12,384 bases of DNA, taken from the NCBI GenBank assembly GCA_030599515.1, contig JAUVNV010000052.1, positions 1 to 12,384 of the forward strand. Reading direction: 5' to 3'. Below are positions 1 through 6,793 of this stretch, piece by piece. This DNA comes from Acidimicrobiia bacterium (GTDB lineage: Bacteria; Actinomycetota; Acidimicrobiia; Spongiisociales; UBA5794). The notes under the pieces are model-generated. The model had not been told where the DNA came from and did no database searches. It worked only from the letters and a program-made list of their open reading frames with translations. How positions within the stretch are numbered: the stretch's first letter is position 1; each line of letters starts with the position of its first letter. Both the position numbers and the translations under genes were made by a program.

Positions 1-14
1 ATCGTCGCTCCTTC
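1..14 (-). promoter_or_regulatory. Possible ribosome binding site of a gene starting at the window edge
   Basis: Read on the minus strand, the last bases of the window are GAAGGAGCGACGAT. AAGGAG is a strong Shine-Dalgarno core, and 5 nt after it the final two bases are AT. If the next base outside the window is G, this is an ATG start at ideal spacing. It lies directly downstream of the helicase terminator, so it would serve a separate minus-strand gene whose coding region is outside the window. This rests on an unseen base and is tentative. Confidence 0.3.
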
Positions 15-48
15 AAAAACCGCGAGCAGCGCTAAACGCTCCACTCGC
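15..48 (-). terminator. Rho-independent terminator of the helicase transcript
   Basis: On the minus strand the sequence reads GCGAG-tgg-AGCG-tttag-CGCT-g-CTCGC, a 9-bp interrupted GC-rich stem with a 3/1 internal loop and a 5-nt apical loop (22-48). It is followed by GG and five T residues (15-19). Stem plus T-tract is the form of an intrinsic terminator. It sits about 95 nt after the helicase stop codon with no gene between, so it most likely ends that transcript. Confidence 0.7.
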
Positions 49-142
49 CACGGAGTCTTCGGACGTGACATACCTCACCTCCATGAGGACACCCCGTCGC
101 GCTCACCACTAGAGACCGCCTCCACTATCTACGCAAGAACGG

Positions 143-1375
143 TCAGAAGCCGCGGCGTCGGCGGATCTTCCGCTGAGAACCCGGCTTGAAGGGGGCCAAC
201 TCCTCGGGCGGCTGCCACGAGAAGAGGTCAGAGACCCGCTCGTCGTTGGAGAACATCTTGATGATCGGCACGTTGAGCCCGGCCCGTCGTTGGATACCGA
301 GCACCTCGTTGACCTGGTCCCATTCGACGAGTGTGACAACCAGACCTTCTTCACCCGCACGGGCCGTCCGACCCGATCGGTGGAGATACGTCTTTGGATC
401 GTCCGGCGGGTCGTAGTGGAGCACGATGTCGACACCTTCGATGTGAAGGCCCCTGGCCGCAACGTTGGTCGCGACGAGGACCGTCGCTTTGCCTTCCCGG
501 AAGCGCGAAAGCGACTGCTCGCGTTTGTGCTGCGGGAGATCACCGTGGATGGCGGCCGCGCCGACTCCGATCTCGCGAAGTCGCTTCGTGAGATCATCCG
601 CAGCCCACTTCGTCCGGGTGAACATGAGAGTTCTGTCCGCACTGCGGCTGATCTCTGCCGCCATCTTCGGCTTGTCGAGGTGATGCACCTTCAGGAACCT
701 GTGCTCCAGCGTGTCGACGTGGGCGGTATCGGATTCGACCTCATGGCTGACGGGGTCGGTCATGTACCGGTCGACCAACTCCCGTACCTGAGAGTCCAGG
801 GTCGCCGAGTAGAGGTAGGTTTGATGGTCGTCAGGAACGGCTGCCATGATCTTACGAACCTGTGGCATGAAGCCCATGTCGGCCATCTGGTCGGCCTCAT
901 CGAGGCAGACGACGCTGATGTCATCGAGGCGTGCCTTTCTGCGCTCCATGAGGTCGATGAGGCGTCCCGGTGTGGCGATGAGGAGTTCGACGCCGGCATC
1001 GAGTGCGTCGATCTGCGCCTGCATCGAAGCGCCGCCGTAGACGGTGACGAGTCTGAACCTGCGAGCAGCAACCAGCGGTGCCAGGTCGCGAGTGACCTGC
1101 ATCGCCAATTCCCGGGTCGGGACGAGCACGAGGGCTCTCGGATGGAACGGCTCGGCCCGCTCGAGACTCTCAACGATCGGAAGACCGAACGCCAGGGTCT
1201 TCCCAGAACCCGTCTTCGCCTTTCCGAGCACATCGATACCGGCAAGGCCGTCCGGGATGGTCATCGCCTGGATGGGGAAAGGTGTTTCGAACCCGGCTTC
1301 CGTCAGAACGCCGAGAAGTTCGGGACCGATGCCGAGGTCGGCGAACGTCGTATCGGTGGCGAGTTCGTTGGTCAA
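143..1375 (-). CDS. DEAD-box ATP-dependent RNA helicase
   Basis: This cytoplasmic helicase would use ATP to open short RNA duplexes, a role in ribosome assembly, RNA decay or cold adaptation. All family motifs are present in the 410 residues: Q motif (F11 to Q36), Walker A AKTGSGKT at 53-60, PTREL 86-90, TPGR 135-138, DEAD 159-162, SAT 190-192, the RecA2 motif around 251-255, AARGL near 306-310 and HRSGRTAR 332-339. A short basic tail (RKIRRRRGF) ends the protein, where many RhlE/DeaD relatives have a long RNA-binding extension, so this is a near-minimal helicase. TTG is the only start before the Q motif; GGTGA 7 nt upstream is its partial Shine-Dalgarno. It lies 93 nt downstream of the HAD gene on the same strand and may be read through from it or have its own weak promoter (TACCTT at 1424-1429). 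The family is certain; which paralogue it is (RhlE, CsdA or other) is not. Confidence 0.95.
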   Translation of the reverse strand: MTNELATDTTFADLGIGPELLGVLTEAGFETPFPIQAMTIPDGLAGIDVLGKAKTGSGKTLAFGLPIVESLERAEPFHPRALVLVPTRELAMQVTRDLAPLVAARRFRLVTVYGGASMQAQIDALDAGVELLIATPGRLIDLMERRKARLDDISVVCLDEADQMADMGFMPQVRKIMAAVPDDHQTYLYSATLDSQVRELVDRYMTDPVSHEVESDTAHVDTLEHRFLKVHHLDKPKMAAEISRSADRTLMFTRTKWAADDLTKRLREIGVGAAAIHGDLPQHKREQSLSRFREGKATVLVATNVAARGLHIEGVDIVLHYDPPDDPKTYLHRSGRTARAGEEGLVVTLVEWDQVNEVLGIQRRAGLNVPIIKMFSNDERVSDLFSWQPPEELAPFKPGSQRKIRRRRGF

Positions 1376-1468
1376 GGTGAGGTCACCAGTCGTAGAGAGG
1401 CCGGCCGGATGCGGCCGCTGGCAAAGGTAGCGGTGCCGGGGCGATACACCGAGGACCGACTCGGGACA

Positions 1469-2284
1469 TTAGCCGAGGACGCGACGAACAAGGTTCTCAC
1501 GGGCCGCGGCTCGCCTGCCGGCGGCAAGCCCCACGGCGAAGGCGGTGCCCGCCATGCCCGCGGCTCCGACCGCCGCCGTTGTGCGCTTCATGACCTTCTT
1601 GCGTGTCCGGCTGAACTCGACGATCGCCCAGCCACGGTGATAGGCGATGGCTTCCAGCGCTCGATCGGGATTGACCGCTATGGGATGGCCGACGATCTCG
1701 AGCATGGGGAGATCCCCGGCCGAGTCCGTGTATGCGTACGACAGTCGAAGGTCGTAGTCCTTCTCCTCGGCGAGTTTCCGGATCGCGATCGCCTTGCCTT
1801 CGCCGTAGCAGAACGGCTCGGCGAGCTCCCCGGTGTAGATGCCGTGGTCAACGGCGGCCACTGTGCCGATTCCCCCGGTGAGCCCGATCGCGAACGCGAA
1901 GTCGTCGACGATCTCGACCGGGGAAGCCGACACGATGTAGGTGTCGCGATCGGCAGCATGGTGGAGATCGATGAGCCCGCGAGCCTCCCGGCGAACCTCG
2001 CTTTCAAGCCGCGGGATGATCTGCTTCCCGAGTTCGCCCATCTTCTCGACCGTGACTCCTTCGATCGCTTGCAGGACCCGATCTCTCACCGCGTCGGTCT
2101 TCTGATCGGACGCACCGGCGAACAGGAACGTCGCCGCGTTCGTCGCATCAGACATGAGTTCCCGGTTGGTGACCATGCCCGCGCGATAGGCCGCCCATCC
2201 GAGGGCGAACACGGACGACCCGCTGATGATCGTTCGATCGAGATCGAAGAACGCTGCGCCTTTCCTGCGTGGTTGATCGGTCAC
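1469..2284 (-). CDS. HAD subfamily IB hydrolase (phosphoserine phosphatase-like)
   Basis: This is a 271-residue phosphatase-like protein of the haloacid dehalogenase superfamily, SerB-like subfamily IB. Motif I FFDLDRT gives the nucleophile D14 and acid D16. Motif II is the SAS at 119-121, motif III Lys is probably K164, and motif IV is TDSAGD with D187 and D191. Residues about 236-256 (Ala/Gly/Val-rich) form one hydrophobic segment after a basic stretch, so the C-terminus may sit in or on the membrane. I chose the GTG start whose GTGA overlaps the TGA stop of the acyl-CoA dehydrogenase, because motif I then lies at residues 12-18 as is usual. A longer reading from 2422 would add 46 low-complexity residues inside the upstream gene. 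The overlap implies translational coupling. The substrate cannot be read from the sequence; the family includes phosphoserine phosphatases and lipid-linked phosphatases. Confidence 0.88.
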   Translation of the reverse strand: MTDQPRRKGAAFFDLDRTIISGSSVFALGWAAYRAGMVTNRELMSDATNAATFLFAGASDQKTDAVRDRVLQAIEGVTVEKMGELGKQIIPRLESEVRREARGLIDLHHAADRDTYIVSASPVEIVDDFAFAIGLTGGIGTVAAVDHGIYTGELAEPFCYGEGKAIAIRKLAEEKDYDLRLSYAYTDSAGDLPMLEIVGHPIAVNPDRALEAIAYHRGWAIVEFSRTRKKVMKRTTAAVGAAGMAGTAFAVGLAAGRRAAARENLVRRVLG

Positions 2285-4059
2285 TTGGCCGTCTCCAGAC
2301 CTTCGATCGGGATCGAGAACAGGCCTGCCGCTCCGGCCTTCACCGACGGTAGGAGGCCGAAAGCGGTAGGCAGTAGTTGCTCGGCGTAGAACGCGGCGGT
2401 GTCGATCTTCGCCTCGAGCCATGGGTCCCGGTCCTCGGCCGCCGCGGCGAGCGCGAGGCGTGCCAGGTAGTAGCCGCCTGCGATGATCCCGAACATCTTG
2501 AGATAGGGAGTTGCTCCGGCGAGTCGATCGTTGGGATCCTCACACGCGAGCAGCCACTCCGTGGCGTCGCTCAACGATGCGGCGCCGGCAAGAAGCGATC
2601 TCCCAATCGCGGCAAGGCGCGGATCACCGGTCTCGTTCAGAGGGTCTTCGAGAGCGGTCATCTCGTCGATGTATGACCGGACCACGCTCCCGCCGTCCAT
2701 GGGGATCTTGCGCATCACGAGGTCGATTGCCTGGATCCCGTTCGTACCCTCGTAGATGGGCGTGATACGAGCGTCCCGATAGTGCTGGGCGGCCCCGGTC
2801 TCCTCGACGTAACCCATGCCGCCGTGGACCTGGATCCCAATGGAGGTCATCTCGACGCCGACATCGGTGCACCAGGCTTTCGCTATCGGTGTCAGCAAGG
2901 CGACCCGGTCGCTACCGGCGCGCCGCCCTGCTTCGTCGGGATGGCGATGCATCCGTTCGCCCGCGGCTGCGGTGTCGTAGAGAAGAGCGCGAGCGGCTTC
3001 GTTGTACGCCTTCATCGTCATCAGCATGCGGCGAACGTCCGGGTGTTCGATGATCGGGGAGACTTCGGTCTTCGGCGTGCCGATGGCCCGACCCTGAGTG
3101 CGTTCCTTCGCGTACTCCACGGCCTGTTGGTACGCACGGTCGGAGATCCCGAGTCCTTCGAGACCGACCTCGCGTCTGGCCTGATTCATCATGGCGAACA
3201 TGTAGCCCATGCCCCGGTTCGGTTCGCCGACGAGATAGCCGATCGAATCGTCGTACGCCTGCACACACGTCGGGCTTCCGTGGATTCCGAGCTTGTGTTC
3301 GATCGACACGGTCTCGACGTTGTTCCACGCTCCGATCGTGCCGTCATCGTTGACGAGCATCTTCGGGACGATGAACAGTGAGATGCCTCTTGTTCCCGGG
3401 GGAGCATCGGGGAGCCGCGCGAGAACAAGATGGATGATGTTGTCGGAGAGGTCGTGATCGCCCCACGTGATGAAGATCTTCGACCCGTTGATGCGGTAGG
3501 TGCCGTCGTCGTTGGGGGTCGCCTTCGTGCGGAGAGCACCTACGTCGGAGCCTGCTTCCGACTCGGTGAGGACCATCGTCCCGGTCCACTCGGCGGTCAC
3601 GAGTTTCTCGAGGTACGTGGCTCTGAGCTCGTCGTCGGCGTGGTCCCTGATCACGGTGATCGCCGATCCGGTCAACATCGGGTTCAGAGAGAATGCCAGG
3701 TTGGCCGAGACGAACATCTCGCTGACGGCGAATCCGACCGTTTCGGGGAATCCGTGGCCTCCGTACTCCGGTGGGCCGGTGACGGCACTCCACCCCGCAT
3801 CGACGTACTTGCGCCAGGCACCCTTGAAGGCATCCGGTGTGATGACGTGCCCCTCGGCCCAGGTCGCGCCGATCTCGTCACCGGTCCGGTTCGTCGGAGC
3901 GACGACTTCGGCCATGAATCGGCCGGCTTCGTCGAGGGCCCCGTCGATCGTCTCGGGATCGACGTGTTCGAAGCCGGGGTACCCGGTGATCTCATCGAGG
4001 CCCGCGATGTGACGCAGGACGAACTTGATATCACGAAGCGGTGGTGTGTAGTCGGCCAT
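2281..4059 (-). CDS. Acyl-CoA dehydrogenase, long FadE5/DmdC-like type
   Basis: This FAD enzyme catalyses alpha,beta-dehydrogenation of an acyl-CoA, the first step of fatty-acid beta-oxidation, passing electrons to electron-transfer flavoprotein. The 592 residues are about 200 longer than classical acyl-CoA dehydrogenases. The N-terminus (ADYTPPLRDIKFVL) and an extra C-terminal domain (about 465-592) are typical of the FadE5 / 3-methylmercaptopropionyl-CoA dehydrogenase group. The flavin and substrate motifs LTESEAGSDVG (164-174) and QVHGGMGYVEE (410-420) are intact. The catalytic base is Glu437 in IYEGTNGIQ. The ATG start lies 6 nt after a TATCCT -10 box, so the mRNA is probably leaderless. 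It is first in a two-gene unit with the HAD hydrolase. The chain length of the substrate is not deducible; medium- to long-chain acyl-CoA is the default guess. Confidence 0.95.
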   Translation of the reverse strand: MADYTPPLRDIKFVLRHIAGLDEITGYPGFEHVDPETIDGALDEAGRFMAEVVAPTNRTGDEIGATWAEGHVITPDAFKGAWRKYVDAGWSAVTGPPEYGGHGFPETVGFAVSEMFVSANLAFSLNPMLTGSAITVIRDHADDELRATYLEKLVTAEWTGTMVLTESEAGSDVGALRTKATPNDDGTYRINGSKIFITWGDHDLSDNIIHLVLARLPDAPPGTRGISLFIVPKMLVNDDGTIGAWNNVETVSIEHKLGIHGSPTCVQAYDDSIGYLVGEPNRGMGYMFAMMNQARREVGLEGLGISDRAYQQAVEYAKERTQGRAIGTPKTEVSPIIEHPDVRRMLMTMKAYNEAARALLYDTAAAGERMHRHPDEAGRRAGSDRVALLTPIAKAWCTDVGVEMTSIGIQVHGGMGYVEETGAAQHYRDARITPIYEGTNGIQAIDLVMRKIPMDGGSVVRSYIDEMTALEDPLNETGDPRLAAIGRSLLAGAASLSDATEWLLACEDPNDRLAGATPYLKMFGIIAGGYYLARLALAAAAEDRDPWLEAKIDTAAFYAEQLLPTAFGLLPSVKAGAAGLFSIPIEGLETAK

Positions 4060-4095
4060 GCCCCGAGGATAGGCGACACGTTTGGGACGTCTGTC
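4060..4095 (-). promoter_or_regulatory. Leaderless promoter of the acyl-CoA dehydrogenase gene
   Basis: On the minus strand a TATCCT hexamer (4066-4071) matches the -10 consensus at the key positions and is separated from the ATG by only 6 nt. Transcription would therefore begin at or within a base of the start codon. There is no Shine-Dalgarno, consistent with leaderless translation, which is common in actinomycetes. A weak GACAGA lies 18 nt upstream as a possible -35 element. Confidence 0.6.
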
Positions 4096-4114
4096 GCAGC
4101 GAGACGGGCGACCG

Positions 4115-4141
4115 AGTAGTCAGTACGCCTGCGAAGCAGGC
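4115..4141. repeat. Heptamer/hairpin repeat element, copy A
   Basis: Two degenerate 7-mers (AGTAGTC, AGTACGC at 4115-4128) abut a perfect 6-bp hairpin with a 3-nt loop, GCCTGC-GAA-GCAGGC (4127-4141). The 11-mer AGTAGTCAGTA occurs again, inverted, in the copy near 10983-10994. The element lies immediately after the stop codon of the putative small gene at 4142-4333, upstream of the acyl-CoA dehydrogenase promoter. No T-tract follows the hairpin on either strand, so it is not a standard terminator. Confidence 0.6.
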
Positions 4142-4333
4142 TTACGCGTCGGCGCCAACCGGCTCTCGGTCCACGGCCGGGAGGGGGGTATCAGTCGACA
4201 GGAGCGTGCGTACGTCGAGTGCGAAGTCCACGACTCGCGAATCGACCCACGTAGCGTTGCTGTCCAGCCAGGTGTCGATGAAGGCCACCGTCTGGAGTGT
4301 GGTCGTCGATTCAGTCGGTCGTTCGGCGGTCAT
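4142..4333 (-). CDS. Possible small acidic protein, 63 residues, function unknown
   Basis: I do not recognise this protein. It is 63 residues, rich in Asp and Thr with two Trp, and has no membrane segment or cysteine. Support for coding: 49 of 63 codons (78%) end in G or C in this frame, as in the surrounding genes, and the composition is protein-like. It fills an otherwise empty gap of 350 nt. A repeat element starts directly after its TAA stop, as at other gene ends in this window. An in-frame TAA lies 18 nt upstream of the ATG, so the start is fixed if the ORF is real. Against: the only Shine-Dalgarno candidate (GGGAAG) is just 2 nt from the start, and the opposite strand is also open here. 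If it is not a gene, the region 4142-4369 holds nothing I can name. Confidence 0.4.
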   Translation of the reverse strand: MTAERPTESTTTLQTVAFIDTWLDSNATWVDSRVVDFALDVRTLLSTDTPLPAVDREPVGADA

Positions 4334-4369
4334 CGCTTCCCGTTCGCTCGGTTACCCAAGAGTACGCCA

Positions 4370-4409
4370 TAGGCTGAACTACTCCTCATACATCGGCCTG
4401 GAGTTCTCC
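4370..4409 (+). promoter_or_regulatory. Probable -10 box and ribosome binding site of the FKBP gene
   Basis: TAGGCT (4370-4375) fits a TANNNT -10 box; no good -35 is seen. GGAG at 4400-4403 lies 6 nt before the GTG at 4410 and decides that start, because the upstream in-frame stretch from 4041 has no signal-like or domain sequence. The predicted transcript would have a leader of about 25-30 nt. Confidence 0.45.
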
Positions 4410-4931
4410 GTGCTCAAGCATCATTTCATCTCAGCGACGATCGCCATTTCACTGATGGCTGCCGCCTGTTCTGCCGGCGAGGCGGCGACCGTTGACGACG
4501 ACGCCGGAGGAGTTCTCACGGCTAGAGACGGGGACCTCGTTGAGGTGCACTACGACGGCACCCTCGATGACGGCTCGTCCTTCGACTCGTCTCGGGAGCG
4601 GGGCACGCCGTTCTCGTTCGAGGTTGGTACCGGTCAGGTGATACCGGGTTTCGACGATGCGGTTCGCGGACTGAAGATCGGCGAGTCACGCGAGGTTCGG
4701 ATCCCTCCCGCCGAGGCCTACGGGGAACGATCCGACGACAACATCCACGAGGTGCCATACGGCACCGACCAGAGCGACGTCGCCGTCGGCGATCAGGTCT
4801 ACCTCAACACCGGCCGACCGGCCGTCGTTCTCGAGGTGAAGAAGGACACAGTCGTCCTCGACGCCAACCACGAACTGGCCGGTCAAGCCCTGACGTTCAA
4901 GATCGAGGTCCTGTCGATCACTCGCCCGTAG
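4410..4931 (+). CDS. SlyD-type FKBP peptidyl-prolyl isomerase, predicted lipoprotein
   Basis: This 173-residue protein is predicted to catalyse cis-trans isomerisation of prolyl bonds and assist folding outside the membrane. Residues 1-20 form a short signal peptide: basic start LKHH, hydrophobic ISATIAISLM, then a relaxed lipobox AAAC with C20 as the lipidation site. The FKBP fold runs from about 40. FKBP-core features include VHYDGTLDDGSSFDSS (46-61), GTGQVIPGFDDAVRGLKIGE (73-92) and the AYGER segment. Residues about 112-150 are the insert-in-flap chaperone domain, and DANHELAGQALTF (151-163) is the classical SlyD/long-FKBP closing motif. The His/Cys-rich metal tail of E. coli SlyD is absent. 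SlyD relatives are usually cytoplasmic, so a secreted version is a little unusual. The GTG start is chosen from the GGAG and the signal peptide. It converges on the exporter operon across a repeat array. Confidence 0.88.
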   Translation: MLKHHFISATIAISLMAAACSAGEAATVDDDAGGVLTARDGDLVEVHYDGTLDDGSSFDSSRERGTPFSFEVGTGQVIPGFDDAVRGLKIGESREVRIPPAEAYGERSDDNIHEVPYGTDQSDVAVGDQVYLNTGRPAVVLEVKKDTVVLDANHELAGQALTFKIEVLSITRP

Positions 4932-5011
4932 ATCCGGCTTCGCCGGATGTAGTCGGTAGTCGGTACTCAGCACTCAGTACTTCCGGCTTGCTACTTGCTA
5001 CTTGGTTCTTC
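4932..5011. repeat. Heptamer/hairpin repeat element, copy B (nine heptamers)
   Basis: A perfect 7-bp hairpin, ATCCGGC-TTC-GCCGGAT (4932-4948), starts one base after the FKBP stop codon. It is followed in exact 7-nt register by GTAGTCG, GTAGTCG, GTACTCA, GCACTCA, GTACTTC, CGGCTTG, CTACTTG, CTACTTG and GTTCTTC (4949-5011). The last three units overlap the 3' end of the minus-strand exporter gene and supply its TAG stop. There is no T-tract, so terminator function is doubtful on either strand. The 12-mer CTACTTGCTACT recurs exactly at 10990-11001. Confidence 0.8.
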
Positions 5012-6793
5012 CCGGGCCCATAGGCGCCTGAACTCTTCGGACGTCTCCAGGAGTTCTTCCGCCGTTCCTGTTGCTTCGATCCTTCCGTCTTTCATGACGA
5101 CGACGAGGTCGGCTCTCTGGAGGGCGGGCTTTCGGTGGGAGACGACGAGAGCCGTCGTGCCGGAACCGTCTGCGAACAGGCGATCCCACAGGATCTGCTC
5201 GGTCTCGACGTCCAGGGCACTCGAGAGGTCGTCGAAGACGAGCAGTTCGGGCCGACGGACCAGCATCCTGGCTGCTGCCGACCGCTGGACCTGCCCACCG
5301 GAGAGCCGGACTCCGCGCGGACCGACCATCGTCTCGAGGCCATCGTGCATGGCTTCGAGATCCTGCTCCATCGTGGCCGTGCGAATGGCATCGACGACGT
5401 CTTCATCGCTTGCGTCAACGCCGAGTGTCAGATTCTCCCCGAGGGTCAGCGAGAACAGGCGCGGCACCTGCGGCGTGTAGGCCGTGCGCGGCGGAGTCAT
5501 GAAGGAGGCTGGATCATCGACCGCTTCGCCCTTCCACAATATCGTTCCGCCTTCGACGGGCAGGAGACCGAGCACGCTGCGCAGAAGCGTCGTCTTGCCC
5601 GAGCCGATCCGTCCGGTCACAACGACGAACCCGCCCGACTCTACGTCGAGATCGACCGACTCGATGCCCGCTCCCGACGACGGGTAGCGGTAGGAGAGGC
5701 CGCGAACGGACAACAGCGGGGCACCATTGAGATCCACATCCGAGACATGTGGTGTTCCGGGTTGAATGTGCGGTTCGGGTTCGGCGAACAGATCTCGATC
5801 AGCCACGAGATCACGCCAGGTTGCCCCTCTCATCAACGAGATGATCCGGTCGACCGATACGCCCGCTTGCTTGACCCTGGCGATGAAGAGGCCCACGAAG
5901 TACGCGGAGTCCGTCACCATGGCAAGCAAATAGACGAACAGGCTGAACTCGCCGACGGTGAGACCGGCCGATCCGTCCGTGGAGATCGACCCGGCGGCCA
6001 GGATCAGTATGAGACCGGTGCCGATGCTCACCGTGTTGTGGAATACCGCTTCGAGCCCTGCCGTGAACGTGCGATCTCGAACCATCATCTTGCGTCGCAC
6101 GGCGTTCAGATCGTCGAAGTGCCCGAGCATCGTATCCTCGGCTCCGGCGACCTTCACCGACTGGACGGAGCCGAGCGTCTCACCGAGGAACCCCGTGATC
6201 GCCTCCGTCGATTCGCGCGCAGCGGTGCGGTACCGGCGGATCGTCGATCCGGTGCGACTCACGACCAGTATCACGATCGCTACGGGCGCGAACACGACGA
6301 GGGTCATGGTCGGATCGATCGTGAAGAGGATGACGATCGCCACGATCGCCGACACGGTCGACCCGATGAAGTCGACGGTGAAGTCCAACGCCTCGAGCGT
6401 GTGGTCGACGTCGTCACGGAAGCGCGACACGACCTCTCCCGGTGTCTCGTCGACCGGGCGGGCGCCGGGCAGCGAGAAGATCCAGGCGAGCATCGACCCC
6501 CGCATCCCCGCTCCCGCTCTGAAGAGCAGGCCCGAGTGGAGGCGCATGGCGATGAACACGGCACCGATACGCGCGGCCAGATAGGCCCAGAGCACAGCCA
6601 GGATCGTGGGGAGGTTCCAGCCCGCGGTCTCTCCGGTGAGTTGGTCGAAGAAGGCGGCGATGAGAAGCCCGATGATGATCGGTGTCGACCAGATCGTGAT
6701 CCACATCACGAGACTCGATAGGTAGCGCGGTCGCTGGTTGCGGATCAGGGCCAGCACGATTCGAGAGATTGGTGCCTGAGAGCGTGCTGTCAT
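4991..6793 (-). CDS. ABC exporter half-transporter, subunit with degenerate Walker B
   Basis: This is the second half of a heterodimeric ABC exporter, 600 residues: an N-terminal membrane domain (about 1-320, several hydrophobic segments) and a C-terminal ATPase domain. Walker A is GRIGSGKTT (394-402, K400), Q-loop Q442, signature LSGGQ (497-501), Walker B LLVFDD (D521) and H-loop H553. The residue after the Walker B Asp, normally catalytic Glu, is Asp522, so this Walker site should hydrolyse ATP poorly. Its intact LSGGQ would complete the active site of the partner. Its ATG overlaps the partner's TGA (ATGA), which implies coupled synthesis in equal amounts. The C-terminus PSSK and the TAG stop are encoded by the repeat element. 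Heterodimers of this kind (BmrCD, TM287/288) export drugs or lipids; the actual substrate here is unknown. Confidence 0.93.
   Translation of the reverse strand: MTARSQAPISRIVLALIRNQRPRYLSSLVMWITIWSTPIIIGLLIAAFFDQLTGETAGWNLPTILAVLWAYLAARIGAVFIAMRLHSGLLFRAGAGMRGSMLAWIFSLPGARPVDETPGEVVSRFRDDVDHTLEALDFTVDFIGSTVSAIVAIVILFTIDPTMTLVVFAPVAIVILVVSRTGSTIRRYRTAARESTEAITGFLGETLGSVQSVKVAGAEDTMLGHFDDLNAVRRKMMVRDRTFTAGLEAVFHNTVSIGTGLILILAAGSISTDGSAGLTVGEFSLFVYLLAMVTDSAYFVGLFIARVKQAGVSVDRIISLMRGATWRDLVADRDLFAEPEPHIQPGTPHVSDVDLNGAPLLSVRGLSYRYPSSGAGIESVDLDVESGGFVVVTGRIGSGKTTLLRSVLGLLPVEGGTILWKGEAVDDPASFMTPPRTAYTPQVPRLFSLTLGENLTLGVDASDEDVVDAIRTATMEQDLEAMHDGLETMVGPRGVRLSGGQVQRSAAARMLVRRPELLVFDDLSSALDVETEQILWDRLFADGSGTTALVVSHRKPALQRADLVVVMKDGRIEATGTAEELLETSEEFRRLWAREEPSSK

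Noticed and set aside
1399..1418. GGCCGGCC and GCGGCCGC palindromes upstream of the helicase
   Set aside because: Self-complementary 8-mers are expected in DNA this rich in G and C; no second copy or regulator context.
1449..1464. Hairpin CCGAG-GACCGA-CTCGG after the HAD stop codon
   Set aside because: A 5-bp stem without a T-tract; not enough for an intrinsic terminator, and the helicase may be co-transcribed.
290..2389. A 699-codon open frame on the plus strand
   Set aside because: It lies opposite the helicase and HAD genes, whose motifs are unmistakable; its Arg/Asp/Glu-rich translation is the usual antisense shadow of GC-rich genes.
2285..2422. Longer N-terminus for the HAD hydrolase
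   Set aside because: It would add 46 low-complexity residues inside the acyl-CoA dehydrogenase gene; the GTGA overlap start puts motif I where the family has it.
4041..4409. Longer N-terminus for the FKBP lipoprotein
   Set aside because: It would bury the signal peptide in the middle of the protein and run through the repeat and promoter region; GGAG at 4400-4403 supports the GTG at 4410.
5135..6721. A 528-codon open frame on the plus strand
   Set aside because: It is antisense to the second exporter subunit, and its composition (Arg, Asp, His-rich, no domains) is shadow-like.
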